Part shown: one piece after another, positions 23,040-34,268 of the stretch
Layout of the letters: each line of letters opens with the position of its first letter
How positions within the stretch are numbered: the stretch's first letter is position 1
NCBI GenBank assembly: GCA_038503035.1
Contig: JAVSML010001066.1
Coordinates: 372,001 to 436,000, forward strand
Length of the DNA: 64,000 nucleotides
Direction of reading: 5' to 3'
DNA from: Crocodylus rhombifer
Lineage: Eukaryota; Chordata; Crocodylia; Crocodylidae
Position numbers and translations under genes: made by a program
Notes under the pieces: generated by a model
Seen by the model: only the letters and a program-made list of their open reading frames with translations
Told to the model about the DNA's origin: nothing
The model's database searches: none

Positions 23040-25383
23040 TCTGACTTAAGAAGACTATGGGCCAATGAGAGGTAAAGTGCTGCTCGACCTGGTACTGGCT
23101 ACTGGGGATGACCTAATTGGCAACCTAGTGATCGATGGGAAGCTGGGTGACAGCAACCATGAGCTGATCACCTTCACCATCCACCGTAAAGCTGGCAAGT
23201 CAGTCAGCTACACTGAAATCCTCAACTTCAGGAAAGCTGACTTTGACAAGCTCAGAAGGCTTGTCAGTGAGGCCCTGAGGGACCACACCCCAGGGGAGGG
23301 GAGTTCAGGATGAGTGGTTGCTCCTCAAGGGAGCGATCCACAATGCACAAGGTGAGTCTATTGCATTTCGGAGGAAAGGCAGCAAGAGGGCACAGCAGCC
23401 CCCCTGGCTCCCAGGGATCTAGCAGACCTCCTGAGGCTAAAAAGAAAGGCCTACAAAGGATGGAGGGTGGGATTCACCTACAAGGAGGAATATTCTGCAC
23501 TGGTCCAGTCCTGCAGGGAGCAAACCAGGAAAGCCAAAACTGCAACTGAACTCCAACTAGCTTCAAGCATCCAGGACAATAAAAAGTCCTTTTTCAGATA
23601 TGTGGGGAGCCGGAGGAAAAGCAAGGGCAACATTGGACCCCTGCTAATCCAGATGGGACATCTGACAACTGACGGCCAGGAAAAAGCCAACCTATTAAAT
23701 GAGTACTTTGCGTCGCTCTTTCATCAGTCCCATGGGATGCCCATGCCCACTACAGGACAGGGAGGTCTGGGTGAGGGAGATCCACTCCATCAATGCTGAC
23801 CTCGCGAAGGAACACCTTGAGAAGCTGGATACCTTCAAGTCAGCCGGCCCTGACAATCTGCATCCCAGGATACTCAAGGAGCTGGCGAGCATCATAGCCC
23901 AGCCTCTGGCATGGATCTTTGAGAATTCCTGGCTCTCTGGTGTAGTGCCCGAAGACTGAAAGAAGGCCAATGTGGTGCCTATCTTCAAGAAAGGGAGGAA
24001 AGTGGATCTGGCAAACTATAGGCCCATCAGCCTGACTTCTATCCCGGGGAAGACCTTAGAAAAGTTTATTAAAGAGGCCATCCTTAATGGACTGGCCGAC
24101 AAGAACATCCTGAGGGATAGCCAGCACGGGTTTGTTGCGAGTAGGTCTTGCTTAACCAATCTCATTTCCTTTTATGACCAGGTGACCTATCACCTGGATG
24201 AGGGAGAAGAGATTGATGTCATATATCTTGACTTCAAAAAAGCCTTCAATATGGTATCCCATGATCACTTATTGGCAAAACTGGCCAGTTGTGGCCTTGG
24301 GTCCACTACGATTCGCTGGCTGGGAAATTGGCTCTGTGGTCAGACCCAGAGGGTAGTAATTGAAGGAAGTCAATTATCATGGTGCCCTGTCACCAGTGGG
24401 GTCCCCCAAGGCTCTGTCCTTGGACCTATATTGTTCAACATCTTCATTAATGATGTGGACATTGGAGTCAGAAGCGGACTGGCTAAGTTCGCTGGTGACA
24501 CCAAACTCTGGGGCAAAGCATCTGCACCTGAAGACAGGAGGGTGATCCTGGCTGACCTGGACAGGCTCAGCAAATGGGCGGATGAGAATCTGATGGTGTT
24601 TAACACCAAAAAATGCAAGGTTCTCCACCTTGGAAGGAAAAACCTGCAGCATCCTTATAGGGTCAGCAGTGCTATGCTGGCTAGCACTACAGAAGAAAGA
24701 GACTTAGGGGGTCATCATTGACCACAAGATGAACATGAGCCTGCAATGCGATTCTGCAGCTAGTGAAGCAACCAAAATGCTTGCTTGCATCCATAGATGC
24801 TTCTCGAGCAAACCCTGGGACGTCATTCTCCCCTTGTACTCAGCCTTGGCAAGGCCGCAGCTGGAGTACTGCACCCAGTTTTGGGCTCCACAATTCAAAA
24901 AGGATGTGGAGAAGCTTGAGAGAGTCCAGATAAGAGGCATGTGCATGATCAGAGGTCAGGAAAACGAATCTTATGATGACAGGCTGAGAGCCATGGGGCT
25001 CTTTAGCCTGGAAAAGTGCAGGCTCAGGGGTGATCTGATGGCCAGCTATAAGTTTATCAGGGGCGACCACCAGTTTCTGGGGGAATGTTTGTTCACCAGA
25101 GTGCCCCAAGGGATGACGAGGTCGAACAGTTATAAACTACAGCAAGACCATTTCAGGCTGGACATAAGGAAGAATTTCTTTACTGTCCAAGCCCCCAAGG
25201 TCTGGAACAGCCTGCCATCAGAGGTGGTTCAAGCACCTACATTGAACACCTTCAAGAGTAAATTGGATGCTTATCTTGCTGGGATCCTATGACCCCAGCT
25301 GACTTCCTGCCCTTCAGGTGGGGGGCTGGACTCAATGATCTTCTGAGGTCACTTCCAGCCCTAATGTCTATGAAATCTATGAA
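23040..25383 (+). mobile_element. CR1 LINE, 5'-truncated, complete 3' end
   Basis: A 2.34-kb CR1 begins within the endonuclease domain and ends with the tail 'tctatgaaatctatgaa'. The insertion point is exact because the mirror arm of the host palindrome keeps the empty site ('ctggtgagtctggtg' on the minus strand, about 26185-26199), against 'ctggtaagt' (to 23039) and 'gtctggtg' (from 25384) here. It is fairly young. Confidence 0.93.
23041..25292 (+). pseudogene. CR1 ORF2 (endonuclease/reverse transcriptase) remnant
   Basis: Endonuclease C-terminus: LLDLVLATGDDLIGNLVIDG (23077-23135), then ILNFRKADFDKLRRLVSEAL (about 23219-23278). Linker: KKSFFRYVGSRRKSKGNIGP (about 23581). RT: 'RPISLTSIPGKTLEKFI' (24022), 'HGFVASRSCLTNLISFYDQV' (24127), 'YLDFKKAFNMVSHDHL' (24226), '[20 protein letters not shown]' (24394). 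C-terminal domain: 'LARPQLEYCTQFWAP' (about 24847). Disabling changes are a frameshift near 23310, one near 23795, Trp to stop at 23957-23959, a frameshift near 24721, and the active-site FADD read as FAGD (Gly codon 24494-24496). It cannot be active. Confidence 0.92.
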
Positions 25384-26600
25384 GTCTGGTGTGGTGGAAG
25401 GGGCGGGGAAAGGAAAGGGTCAGGGGTGGCAGAACAAGGCCCCCGTGATGAGGGAGGAGTGCAGCTGGGGCTGGGGCAAGCACTGCACAGCTGGGGTGGG
25501 GCAGGCACAGGATGGAGCTGCGGCTCATCCAGGGGTGCAGAGGGGCAGTGGCTACCATCGCTGTGCACCGCTCATCCGAGAACCACCAGCAGCTCATCAG
25601 GCACTCACCTGTTCATCTGGCAGCTCTCACCACTGCTCCCACCACTTGTCTGGGAGGACATGAGATGGGGCCTGTGGCACCAGACCTTTGTGGGGTGGGG
25701 CTGCACCAAGCTCTTCCCAGCGGGGCAGGGCAGGGCAGTGCTGGGTTCAGGATGGGCAGCATTGGCACTGGGACAGGGTGAATGGGGGGGCTGCAGCCAC
25801 CCCAAAATTTTCCATAGCCTCCCCATCCCCCAGTCCCAGCACTACCACTGCCTGCCCTGAGTCCAGCCCTGCCCCACTGGGAAGAGCTTGGTGTAGCCCC
25901 ACCCCATGCAGAACTGGGGGCACAGGTTCCCCCTTCCTGCCCATGCCATCCTGGACAAGCTGCGGGAGCCGCCAGGTGAGCCGGTGAATGCTGGATCAGC
26001 CACTTGGTCAGCAGCTGCTGGATGAGCGGAGCTGCCCCCTCCATGCCCCCACAGCCCCAGATGAGCCTGCGCCTGCCTCTCCCCAGCTAGGCAGCACTTT
26101 CCCCAGCCCCTGCCCCAGCTCCAGCTCCACCCCTCCCTCACCATGGGGGCTTTGATTTGCCCTCTCCCCCCTCCCCTTCCGCATACACCAGACTCACCAG
26201 CTGCACACAGCTCTCCAAGCTGCCAGGCTGGTTTTGAAAATTGGATCGGAATCAGCCAATTTGCCTCCTTAAAAATCAGCTGTTGGTATCATCCCCATAA
26301 ATCTCTATTGGTGCACTCCTAACCTTAGAGTCTTTAAAGCAAGAACTAAAGCTCAGAAAGTTTTGATTTGTAAAGTGCTACATGTTGATCATGTTGCACT
26401 GATAGCCCATGTAGAGAGCAATCTTCAGAGCCTCATCAGTTGCTTCATTCATACCTGCCAAGACATTGGTCTTACACTCAGTGTCAAGACCACCAATGTT
26501 ATGGGCCATAACATCAAGTATCATGAGCATACTGAGTAAATAAGTGTGGAACAACAAACTGACTATTAAAACCAAGATCAAAGTATATCTTTGCATTATC

Positions 26601-26866
26601 ATAGTTTCATAGTTTCTAGGGTCGGAAGGGACCTGAGTAGATCATCTAGTCCGACCCCCTGCCATGGCAGGAAAGGGTACTGGGGTCAAACAACCCCAGC
26701 AAGGTGTTCGTCTAACCTCCTCTTGAAAACCCCCAGGGTAGGAGCCTGCACCACTTCTCTTGGAAGTTGGTTCCAGATCCTAGCCGCCCTGACTGTGAAG
26801 TAGTGCCTCCTGATAGCAAGCTAAATCTACCCTCTGCCAGCTTGTGACCGTTATTCCTGGTCACTC
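26601..26866 (-). mobile_element. CR1 3' end fragment
   Basis: Starts with 'catagtttcatagtttc', the reverse of a (tatgaaac)-type CR1 tail, followed by the usual 'atctagtccgaccccctgcc' and 'ggaagttggttccagatcc' blocks. It closely resembles the 3' end of the CR1 at 39274. It is 5'-truncated to about 265 bp and inserted in the RTE-like LINE between 'YLCII' and 'NTLLYG'. Confidence 0.92.
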
Positions 26867-26916
26867 CTGATCAATACCCTTTTGTATGGCACTGATCAAT
26901 ACCCTTTTGTATGGCA
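26867..26916 (+). repeat. Perfect 25-bp tandem duplication at a CR1 junction
   Basis: Bases 26867-26891 and 26892-26916 are identical (each starting ctgatcaatacccttttgta) and are followed by 'ctga'. They sit exactly at the 5' truncation point of the minus-strand CR1. The repeated DNA belongs to the LINE's 'NTLLYGT' codons. Confidence 0.9.
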
Positions 26917-27589
26917 CTGAATCTTGGACCACATATTCTACTCAAGAAAAGTGCCTTAAATGCTTCAACTTACGTTGTCTTCACCGCATTCTAGGAATTT
27001 CCTGGTGGGACAAATTTGGCCATGCTGAGGTCTTGAAATGTGACAACATTCTGAGCATCCATTTTTTAGCCAGTGTTGCCTTTGATGGCTTAGTCATATG
27101 TGGAGAATGAATAATAGCCGTATACCTATGGATCTCTCATACGGAGAATTCTTTACAGGAAGAAGACCACATGGGCATTCTTATTTCCAGTTCAAAGGTT
27201 CTTGCAATTGTGATATGAAGGCAGTGAGTATCAAGCCAAACATCTGGGAGAAGATTGTTAAGGATCAACAGTCTATTAAGTAAGGAATAGAGGCTTTTGA
27301 AGAAAGAAGAGCCGAACATACAGAAGAAAGAAGAAACCTCAGGAAGAACCCTGCCTCGCATTCAGGATTGTTTGATATGAGATTCAAATGTGGTAAGTGT
27401 GGAAGAGACTGCCACTCAAAGACTGGGCCATATAGCCACACTCACAGATATTCAGCAAGCTGATGCCTCACTTTGCATAATTCTGTTGTCTTGTGAGACA
27501 GATGCCTAATCCTAGGAGATCATCAGAAATGACTGGGGAGGAAAACCCAACTACATTAACTGACCATGGGAAGACTGAGAGCCACCAAT

Positions 27590-28020
27590 AGGATACAGCT
27601 ATGATCCTATGATGTGTCAGTCAAGTATTTTCAGTAGAGATTAGAAAGTATTAATGCCTTGTATTAATTATACAAGTCACTGGTGAGATCACACCTCAGA
27701 TATTGCCACCGTCAACCAGGAAAGAAATTCAAAGAACAGGTTCAGAGAAGGGCTGCAAAGGAAAGGAAAACTCTTTGTTATGAGAAAAGACTAAAAGGAG
27801 TTTGATTTATTTAGTCTAGCTGTCCCCTTAGCACAGGGCATATGATTGCTCCCTATAAATACTTAACAAGCTGGGGGAAAGCTAAAAGACATTTTGCACA
27901 AAGACAAATGGATATAAATTGGTCATGAATAAATTTAGGCTGGAAATTAGGTGGTTTCTAATCATCAGAGGAATGAAGTCCTGGAACAACTTTTCATTGA
28001 GACTAGTAAGGGAGAAAAAT
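27590..28020 (+). mobile_element. Old CR1 ORF2 C-terminal fragment
   Basis: Broken frames give 'YKSLVRSHLRYC' near 27671, 'QVQRRAAKE' near 27740, 'YEKRLKG' near 27780 and a tail region corresponding to 'NLGWKLGGF' near 27934. These match the CR1 'LVRPhLEYC...LERVQRRA...YeeRL' order. Very decayed, with no preserved 3' tail. Confidence 0.62.
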
Positions 28021-29334
28021 TACAGTAGCAACACACTGTACTGCGTGTTCCAGTACGTTCCTTCTACTGCTGTATTCCTGAGTGGTTTTGGAAATTTTGA
28101 TATATATGGTGCAAGTGAAGGTAAAAAGGTAAAGGGATTCCTGATGTATAGCCAATGTAGGGCTTTGTGAACACACCAAGTTAAAAATAGTAATTTTGAG
28201 GTATGTAAGTCACTGAAAATGACTACAGTGAAAGCTAGTGCCTATTTTTTGAGAGATACTCTACAGCAAATAAACTACATATAAAACCCTGAAATGTTAG
28301 GAGGTAAAACCTTCCTCTGACCAAGTTGTCATCTCTCCTTTTCCCCAAATTTTGGGCATCACCAAAATTTTATTCACAGATTAACTTCAGAGAACTACAA
28401 TATGCAGCATGCAGTGCCTGAATAGAAGGGCAAAACTTGAGGCATGAACCTGGAACAAACATCATAGCAGCTGAGTTCAAAGAAGCAGGCAGTGAATTTA
28501 AAAGCATGAGAAATGAGTAGGCTCTGTGTTGAAAGTCAGGTATTTGCATTTAGCCCTCATTAATTTGACTAAATTAACCTTGCCACTGTTGGGCAGGATA
28601 CACAACTTTTTAGAGGTTGCATTTTTTTAAACCAGGACAGTACGACGGGCAATTAGTTAGCCCATTCATGTGTCCATAACCTAAATTATAAATATTGGTC
28701 TTTAAAACAGGTCCTATTCTCTGCTTGTCTGAATGCATATGCTTAGTATGATTTCAGGTACAACTTTTTGCTAGTTGAATTATTGACTGGATGTATTTTT
28801 GGACCCACAGACTTTCTGAGCCCACAGTTACTGAAATAGGAAGATTCTTCATTTGCATAACGGTGATCTAATTAGACCCTGTTTGGTTATGTCAGTGATT
28901 CAGAATTCTGATTCATGAAGCAGGTCTGGAAAAAAAATCTCAAGGGTAAGGAATCCATCGAAAGAGATAGTCTGATTTTGCTCTAAAAACCTGCCACTCT
29001 GACAAAATTATTTTTTCCATGAAACCATATTGATTTCACTGAAATTTATTCATAAACACTTTTTCTAATCCAAACTGTTTTAAAAATTCATGCAAGAAAA
29101 AACTGGAAATCTGATTTTCAAAATAAACTTTTCAGTTTTACTATGTTTATATTATTACCTGTAAATAGGAAAGCATATTACATAAAACTAACATTTCATG
29201 GATGACATGACATTACATCATCATTTTGCCAATAGTTAAACTACTCTATAAATTTACATTTTATTTTATCTTATTTAAGGGTAATTTTATTTAAAAAAAT
29301 AAGTCATTAAAGGCATCCGCTACTTAATAATCAT
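28021..29334. other. No recognised gene or repeat
   Basis: AT-rich unique-looking DNA. No coding evidence. Confidence 0.5.
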
Positions 29335-29532
29335 TGGGAATGTCTACAAGTGCCCCTGACTGCACAGTTGGTATTGCTCAGACATTCAGTACCCACTGGT
29401 ACTGCACAGTCCCGGTAATTCGTCAGTCATTTTTGACCCTACTGCGCATTAGCAACAACCTACTGCACAGTGGCAGTGGAGTCACAGTTAGTGCCTGCCG
29501 ACACTACATAGTGTCTTGTGCAGACGCACCCA
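29335..29532. mobile_element. Short complete MITE, gtctaca-type TIR
   Basis: Left end 'tgggaatgtctacaagtgc'; the reverse complement of the right end is 'tgggtgcgtctgcacaaga'. The 198-bp interior is rich in 'actgcacag' and 'ctgcgca' words typical of this family's subterminal repeats. The same start (gggagcttctacatgtg, then ggactgcat...ttggta) occurs at 33353. Confidence 0.65.
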
Positions 29533-29614
29533 TCGAAGCATCTTTTCTTGTTTTTTTAAATCAAAGCTGTTTTCAATATCCACGAGTTAGGATACATTTT
29601 TCTAGTGTATTAAG

Positions 29615-30722
29615 AAGATTTATAGATGTTAGGGTTGGAAGAGACCTCAGTAGGTCATCAAGTCTGACCCCCTGTCCTGGGCAGGAAAGAGCACTGGGGT
29701 CAGATGACCCTAGCTAGGTACTTATCCAGTCTTCTCTTGCAGGTCCCCAGGGTAGGGGAGAGCACCATTTCCCTTGGAAGCCCATTCCAGATTGTGGCAA
29801 CCATTACTGTGAAGAAGTTCTTTCTATTGTCCAACCTAAATCTGCTCTCCATCATTTTGTGACCATTGTCCCTAATTACTCCAGGGGGTGCCCTAGTAAA
29901 TAGAATGTCTCTTATTCCCTGCTGCCCTCCCCCGATGAATTTATATGTAGCCACAAGTTCACTTCTCAGCCTTCTCTTGCAAAGGCTGAACAGGTCTAGG
30001 TCCCTCAGTCTCTCTTTGTAGGGCCTTGCCTGCAGGCCTCTGAACATAAGAGTGGCGTCTCCTCTGAACCCTTTCAAGATTCTCTGCAACCCTCCTGAAG
30101 TGCAGCGGCCAAGACTGGATGAAGTACTCCAACTGCAGCCTGACCAATGCGGGGACCAAGAGGGGAAGCATTACCTCCCTGGACCTGTTCGTCATGTATC
30201 TGCTAATGCAGGATAAAGTGCAGTTAGCCGTGTTGATCACTTCATCACACTGATGGCTCATGTTCATCTTGGAGTCAATTATGACTCCAAGATCCTTTCC
30301 ACTGCTGTGCTGCTGAGGTCATCCCCCAACCTGTAAGTGTGTTGGTGGTTCTTTTTGCCCAGGTGCAGCGCTTTGCACTTGTCTTTGTTGAACTGCATCC
30401 TATTTTGTTCTTCTCATTTTTCCAACCTGTCCAGATCTGCCTAGATCCATTCCCTACCCTCTGTTGTGTTAACTTTGCCCCATAATTTGGTATCATCTGC
30501 AAATTTGGGCAGGGTGCTCTCCATGCCCTCATCCAAGTCACTGATGAAGACACGGAGCAACATCAATCCAAGAACCTAGTCTTGGGGGACTCCACTGCCC
30601 ACATCTTTCCAGGTAAATATTGACCCATCCACCACCACTCTTTGGGTATGACCCCTAAGCCAATTTGCCACCCACCTGACTGTGTAACCATCTACATCAC
30701 AGCCTGTCAGAACAGCTCTTCT
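29615..30722 (-). mobile_element. CR1 LINE, 5'-truncated
   Basis: The minus strand carries the RT core to the 3' end: 'VRWVANWL' near 30680, an active-site block ending 'LTQQRVGNG' in a shifted frame near 30490, 'MNMSHQCDEVINTANCTLSC' near 30267, and the C-terminal 'KRRLRSELVATYKFIGGG' near 29965. The 3' end at 29615 has 'tagatgttagggttggaag'. Several frameshifts separate the pieces. Confidence 0.9.
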
Positions 30723-31113
30723 AATTAATACACTAATTGCTTATCTACTTTATTTGTTCAAGCTATGTAAGTACTACATATACAGAAGACACTTTGATTT
30801 GGAAAACAATATAAGATGTGTCAATCAGTACCACAATATAGCTGCTCTTAATGATTAAAAAATTATTATATACAAATGTAAAATAATATATTATTCCAAC
30901 TACTGTCTCCTAGTATTAGCACATACGGCATGACTTGGTATTACTCACTACTACTGAAATGTTATCAAATAATGTAAGAATAACAGAATGAATGTACAAC
31001 GGGAGAAATAGAAAACATTTTTAAATGGTTTTTAAATGGTTTTAAAAGAATGAAATTTCATTTTTTTTTCAGTAGTGTAGAGCTGTGTGAAGCAAAGCTT
31101 CAGTGTATACAAC
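30723..31113. other. AT-rich, no gene
   Basis: Very AT-rich, with several homopolymer runs. Nothing recognisable. Confidence 0.5.
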
Positions 31114-32064
31114 AGTGATGTCAAACTAATGAGGTCCAGACCATGGGCTGCTTGTGAGCTGGACCATCCACCTCTGGATCTGGCCCATGAGGCTTTTTGA
31201 TGCACCTGTCAGAGCTACTGTGCAGCCAGTGGACACAGGAGTTAATGGTGCTCCTGCTTGCTGCCCTACTGTAGATTTCCATGCTAAATGGCGATTGCAA
31301 ATCCAAAACTTGGTGTGGGGGTTGGGGTTGTTAATCCCCTGGGTGCTGGCTGCATCAGCAGAACAGCTTTAGGAGCTGTGGTGAGAAGCAGTACAGGCTG
31401 GCTCCAGAGGTGAATCATATGATCCTGGGATGTCATTCTCCCGCTGTACTTGGCCTTGGTGAGGCCGCAGCTGGAGTACTGCATCCAGTTTTGGGGTCTG
31501 CAATTCAAAAAGGATGTGGAGAAGCTTGTAGAGGAGAGCCATGCGCATGATCAGAGGTCAGGAAAATAGACCTTATGACGAGATGCTGAGAGCAATGGGG
31601 CTATTCAGCCTGGAAAGGTGCAGGCTCAGGGCTGATCTGGTGGCCACTTATAAGTTTATCAGAGGTGCTCATCAAGATCTGGGGGAACGACCGTTCACCA
31701 GAACCCCCCAAGGGATGACAAGATTGAATGGTCACAAACTCCTCTGCGACCGTTTCAGGCTCAACATAAGAAAGAACTCCTTCACTGTCCGAGCCCCCAA
31801 GGTTTGGAACAGACAGCCACCTGAGGCGGTTCAAGCATCCACTTTGAACGCCGTCCAAACACATTTGGATGCTTATCTTGCTGGGATCCTGTGATCCCTG
31901 CTGACTTCCTGCCACTGGGGCAGGGGGCTGGACTTGATGATCCTCTGGGGTCCCTTTCAGCCCAAATGTCTATGAAATCTGTGAAATATGGATAGAGAAA
32001 AGCCCTGTAGATGGAATGATGGAACCTCTGTGGGCTGGATCTGGTTCCTGGATCATATGTTTGA
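31114..32064. mobile_element. hAT-like element with nested CR1
   Basis: The left end CAGTGATGTCAAACTAATGA and the reverse complement of the right end CAAGAGTATCAAACATATGA are imperfect TIRs of hAT type. Removing the CR1 at 31418-31985 leaves about 380 bp of non-coding element. I could not find a convincing 8-bp target duplication. Confidence 0.6.
31418..31985 (+). mobile_element. CR1 LINE 3' fragment
   Basis: Begins near 'gatcctgggatgtcattct' (31418), encodes the ORF2 C-terminal domain ([20 protein letters not shown] near 31559, then LRADLVATYKFIRGAHQDLG) and ends with the stop and the tail 'tctatgaaatctgtgaaat'. Same subfamily as 23040-25383. The 117-codon frame to 31894 is still open. Confidence 0.92.
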
Positions 32065-32185
32065 TACTCTTGGTGCAGAGCATTAAATTTCTAAGAGTTC
32101 ATATATTTTATGCTCTCAGTGTCTAGAGTTCCCTGCTCTATGACACAATACTAGCTAATGTTCTGTAGTTATTTTTAAAACCAGA

Positions 32186-32565
32186 CTTTCATAGATTTCA
32201 TAGACATTAGGGCTGGAAGTGACCTCGGGAGATCATCGAGTCCAGCCCCCTGCCCAAGGGGCAGGAAGTCAGCTGGGGTCATAGCATCCCAGCAAGATAA
32301 GCATCCAATTTACTTTTGAAGGTGTTCAATGTAGGTGCTTGAACCACCTCCGCTGGCAGACTGTTCCAGACCTTGGGGGCTCAGACAGTAAAGAAATTCT
32401 TCCTTATGTCCAGCCTGAAACGGTCTTGCAGGAGTTTGTGACCGTTCAACCTTGTCATCCCTTGGGGCGTTCTGGTGAACAAACATTCCCCCAGATCCTG
32501 GTGGTCACCCCTGATAAACTTATAGGTGGCCATCAGATCACCCCTGAGCTTACGCTTGAAAATGT
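32186..32565 (-). mobile_element. CR1 LINE 3' fragment
   Basis: Starts 'ttcatagatttcatagaca' and reads on the minus strand as the ORF2 C-terminus (LRGDLMATYKFIRGDHQDLG, then MTRLNGHKLLQDRFRLDIRK). Truncated at about 32565. Same subfamily as the CR1 at 31418 but opposite in direction, 200 bp away. Confidence 0.92.
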
Positions 32566-33162
32566 TCATTTTCCAAAGTGTCTCAGTTAGCCAATTAATC
32601 TCTATGAACCCCTCCTTTTTCTAAAACACAATGAAATGCTCATCCTAAAGGTATTTTATACCTGCTTGCTTTATATAATGTTTAGTTATCTTCTTTATTT
32701 GTTCTAAGAGAAAGATATGGAAAGGGCAGCGTGTCAAAAAAGAACTGATTAATTAGAGTGTTAAATTGATTCTGTATAAATATCCCAAGATTTTAATCTT
32801 ACATTTTAGCATGTAATCAGAGCAGATACTAGTGTGATTTAAAGTCAGGCTGGATAGATATGTATGATGATAAACACTGAATTTGTGCCCCCGGTTGAAT
32901 ATTCCAAGTAAATGGAGAATGCTCCAGGGGGGAGACTAATTGACTTATCATATTAAGACCTGACACGGATTTAATTTTACTGTGTGTCAAGATTTCATCC
33001 CGATTAAAAAAACAAAAAACCTTTACAGCAACATGACATATTCTGCTGCTTTATGCATCTTCATTTATGCTCTGTCATCTCAAGGGCCCAGTTCTGCCAT
33101 TTATAATGGGTTGGTGGACAGTTTCACTCCACACTAGTTTCTAGTGGATGAGGGGTACCACT
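32566..33162. other. No recognised gene
   Basis: AT-rich DNA without coding signs. Confidence 0.45.
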
Positions 33163-33275
33163 TAGATTTACAAAGAGGCAGGGACTGTACTTTTGTTCCA
33201 TCTTTGTACAGTGCCTAGCATGAGACAGTCCTATGTGCCCTACATACAATCCAATTAATAACTAATAACAATAAG
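33163..33275 (+). repeat. L2/MIR-like 3' relic
   Basis: The order 'aggcagggactgtac', 'tttgtacagtgcctagca' and 'taataactaataacaat' matches the remembered ancient element ending '...cagggactgt...gtacagcgcctagcac...aataataat'. Another copy is at 44925-45025. Confidence 0.55.
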
Positions 33276-33352
33276 CTAATTAGTATTCACTGACAAGTTT
33301 TACCCTCAAGTTGGAATTCTTCAGCCAGCAGTTGGTCTTATGGTCCTTGTTA

Positions 33353-33629
33353 GTGGGAGCTTCTACATGTGTCCAGGACTGCATATTTGGTACTGCACAG
33401 TCATTTGTGACTGCGCAGTGCCAGCCAAGACTGAGCAGTCCTGGTGGCGCCATTATTTTTAGATATTACATCGCTGTAGCAATGAGCTATGGTGACATAG
33501 TTCATTGCAATGGTGACATAGCATTGGTGTCATGGTTTGTGCTTGCTAACACTATGTTGCCAAAGCAATAAGCTACATTGCTGTAGCTCATCACTATGGC
33601 AATGTAGCATCTCATGTAAATGTTCTCAC
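33353..33629. mobile_element. MITE, variant of the 29335 family
   Basis: Left end 'gtgggagcttctacatgtg'; the reverse complement of the right end is 'gtgagaacatttacatgag'. The left 70 bp resemble 29336 onward. The interior carries inverted blocks: 'gctgtagcaatgagctat' near 33472, and its approximate mirror near 33570-33598. Non-coding. Confidence 0.55.
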
Positions 33630-33644
33630 TTTTGTTATAAACCA

Positions 33645-34268
33645 TATTTTCTTGCATATAACATGCCCCCAAATAAAATGCACACCATTTATTTTCAAGG
33701 CAGAATTTAGGGGGAAAAAAGCTTTTACCAAAGTCACAACTAGATAATTGTGACACAGAGTAAGTCCTCCTGGGAATGCAGAATATACAGGAAATGCAAC
33801 ATCAAGAACTTCCTGATAAGGCAGACTGTCTCCTGCAATGCTACACTTCCTGAACACTCTATATTTCCAGGAGGACTTACTTGTATGTCATATAAGGTTA
33901 GGGCCCAGACCTTGTAAGGGCAGTAGCAAGACTGTTAATTCTTTATTGTAAGTAGTTCTTTATACAAGTTCCTTTAAATGAAGTAGTGATCAGACCTCAT
34001 CAAGATACTACTAGTAGCTCACTTGCTGCATCAGGTACAAAGTTACACTGCTTACCTAATAGCTACAGTTGTCAGTGTTAACACAGGGTTAACCCTAATG
34101 GACTCCACCCCTTCAGTTTGTTGAGCAGACAAAAGTGACAACCATCTTGGCAGCTGCAAATTATTTCCAGGCTTGTTTGTTTTCTGACAAAGAAAACAGC
34201 TTCCCTGCTTAAAACACAAACCCCAATTTTGCAGGGCAAGGTGCATGTTCTAGGTGAGAAAATACAGT
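33645..34268. mobile_element. DNA transposon-like element with internal foldback
   Basis: Left end 'tattttcttgcatataaca'; the reverse complement of the right end is 'tattttctcacctagaaca', both continuing 'tgc'. Inside, 33759-33773 (agtaagtcctcctgg) is the perfect reverse complement of 33867-33881, with further partial pairing inward. Non-coding; the superfamily is not determined. Confidence 0.5.

Larger units (their letters stand above)
22845..26320. mobile_element. hAT-like palindromic element, split by a CR1
   Basis: The left end TAGAGGTGCACTGATA and the reverse complement of the right end TAGGAGTGCACCAATAG form TIRs. Flanks 'acttcaaa' and 'accttaga' differ by three transitions, fitting a decayed 8-bp target duplication in the RTE-like LINE. 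Without the CR1, the element is about 1.13 kb and is a near-palindrome centred near 25800: 25690-25735 mirrors 25864-25908 closely, and the outer arms also match. It encodes no transposase. Confidence 0.75.
21745..27515 (+). mobile_element. RTE-like LINE, ORF2 remnant, heavily interrupted
   Basis: A non-CR1 reverse transcriptase can be followed through four separated pieces: 21745-22477, 22602-22843, 26321-26600 and about 26867-27515. Landmarks in order are the linker (TGNIRGMYDRIKKTIGPTV region), 'CNNYHDISLLSIV' near 22230, 'FIDLTKAFDLVSR' near 22432-22470, 'TGCPPKLLRIIQSFHG' near 22613, 'IKQGCTL', the disrupted active-site region 'HVDHVALIAH' near 26385, 'TNVMGH' near 26500, 'NTLLYGTESWTTY' near 26900-26940, and a C-terminal Cys/His motif starting 'CGKCGRDCHSK'-like near 27392-27425. 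The order fits RTE-like LINEs ending in a zinc finger. Stops and frameshifts abound. The clade name is from memory. Confidence 0.75.

Noticed and set aside
25289..26144. Several 90-145 codon frames in the GC-rich block
   Set aside because: They lie in the arms of a palindromic non-autonomous transposon and are mirrored compositional openness.
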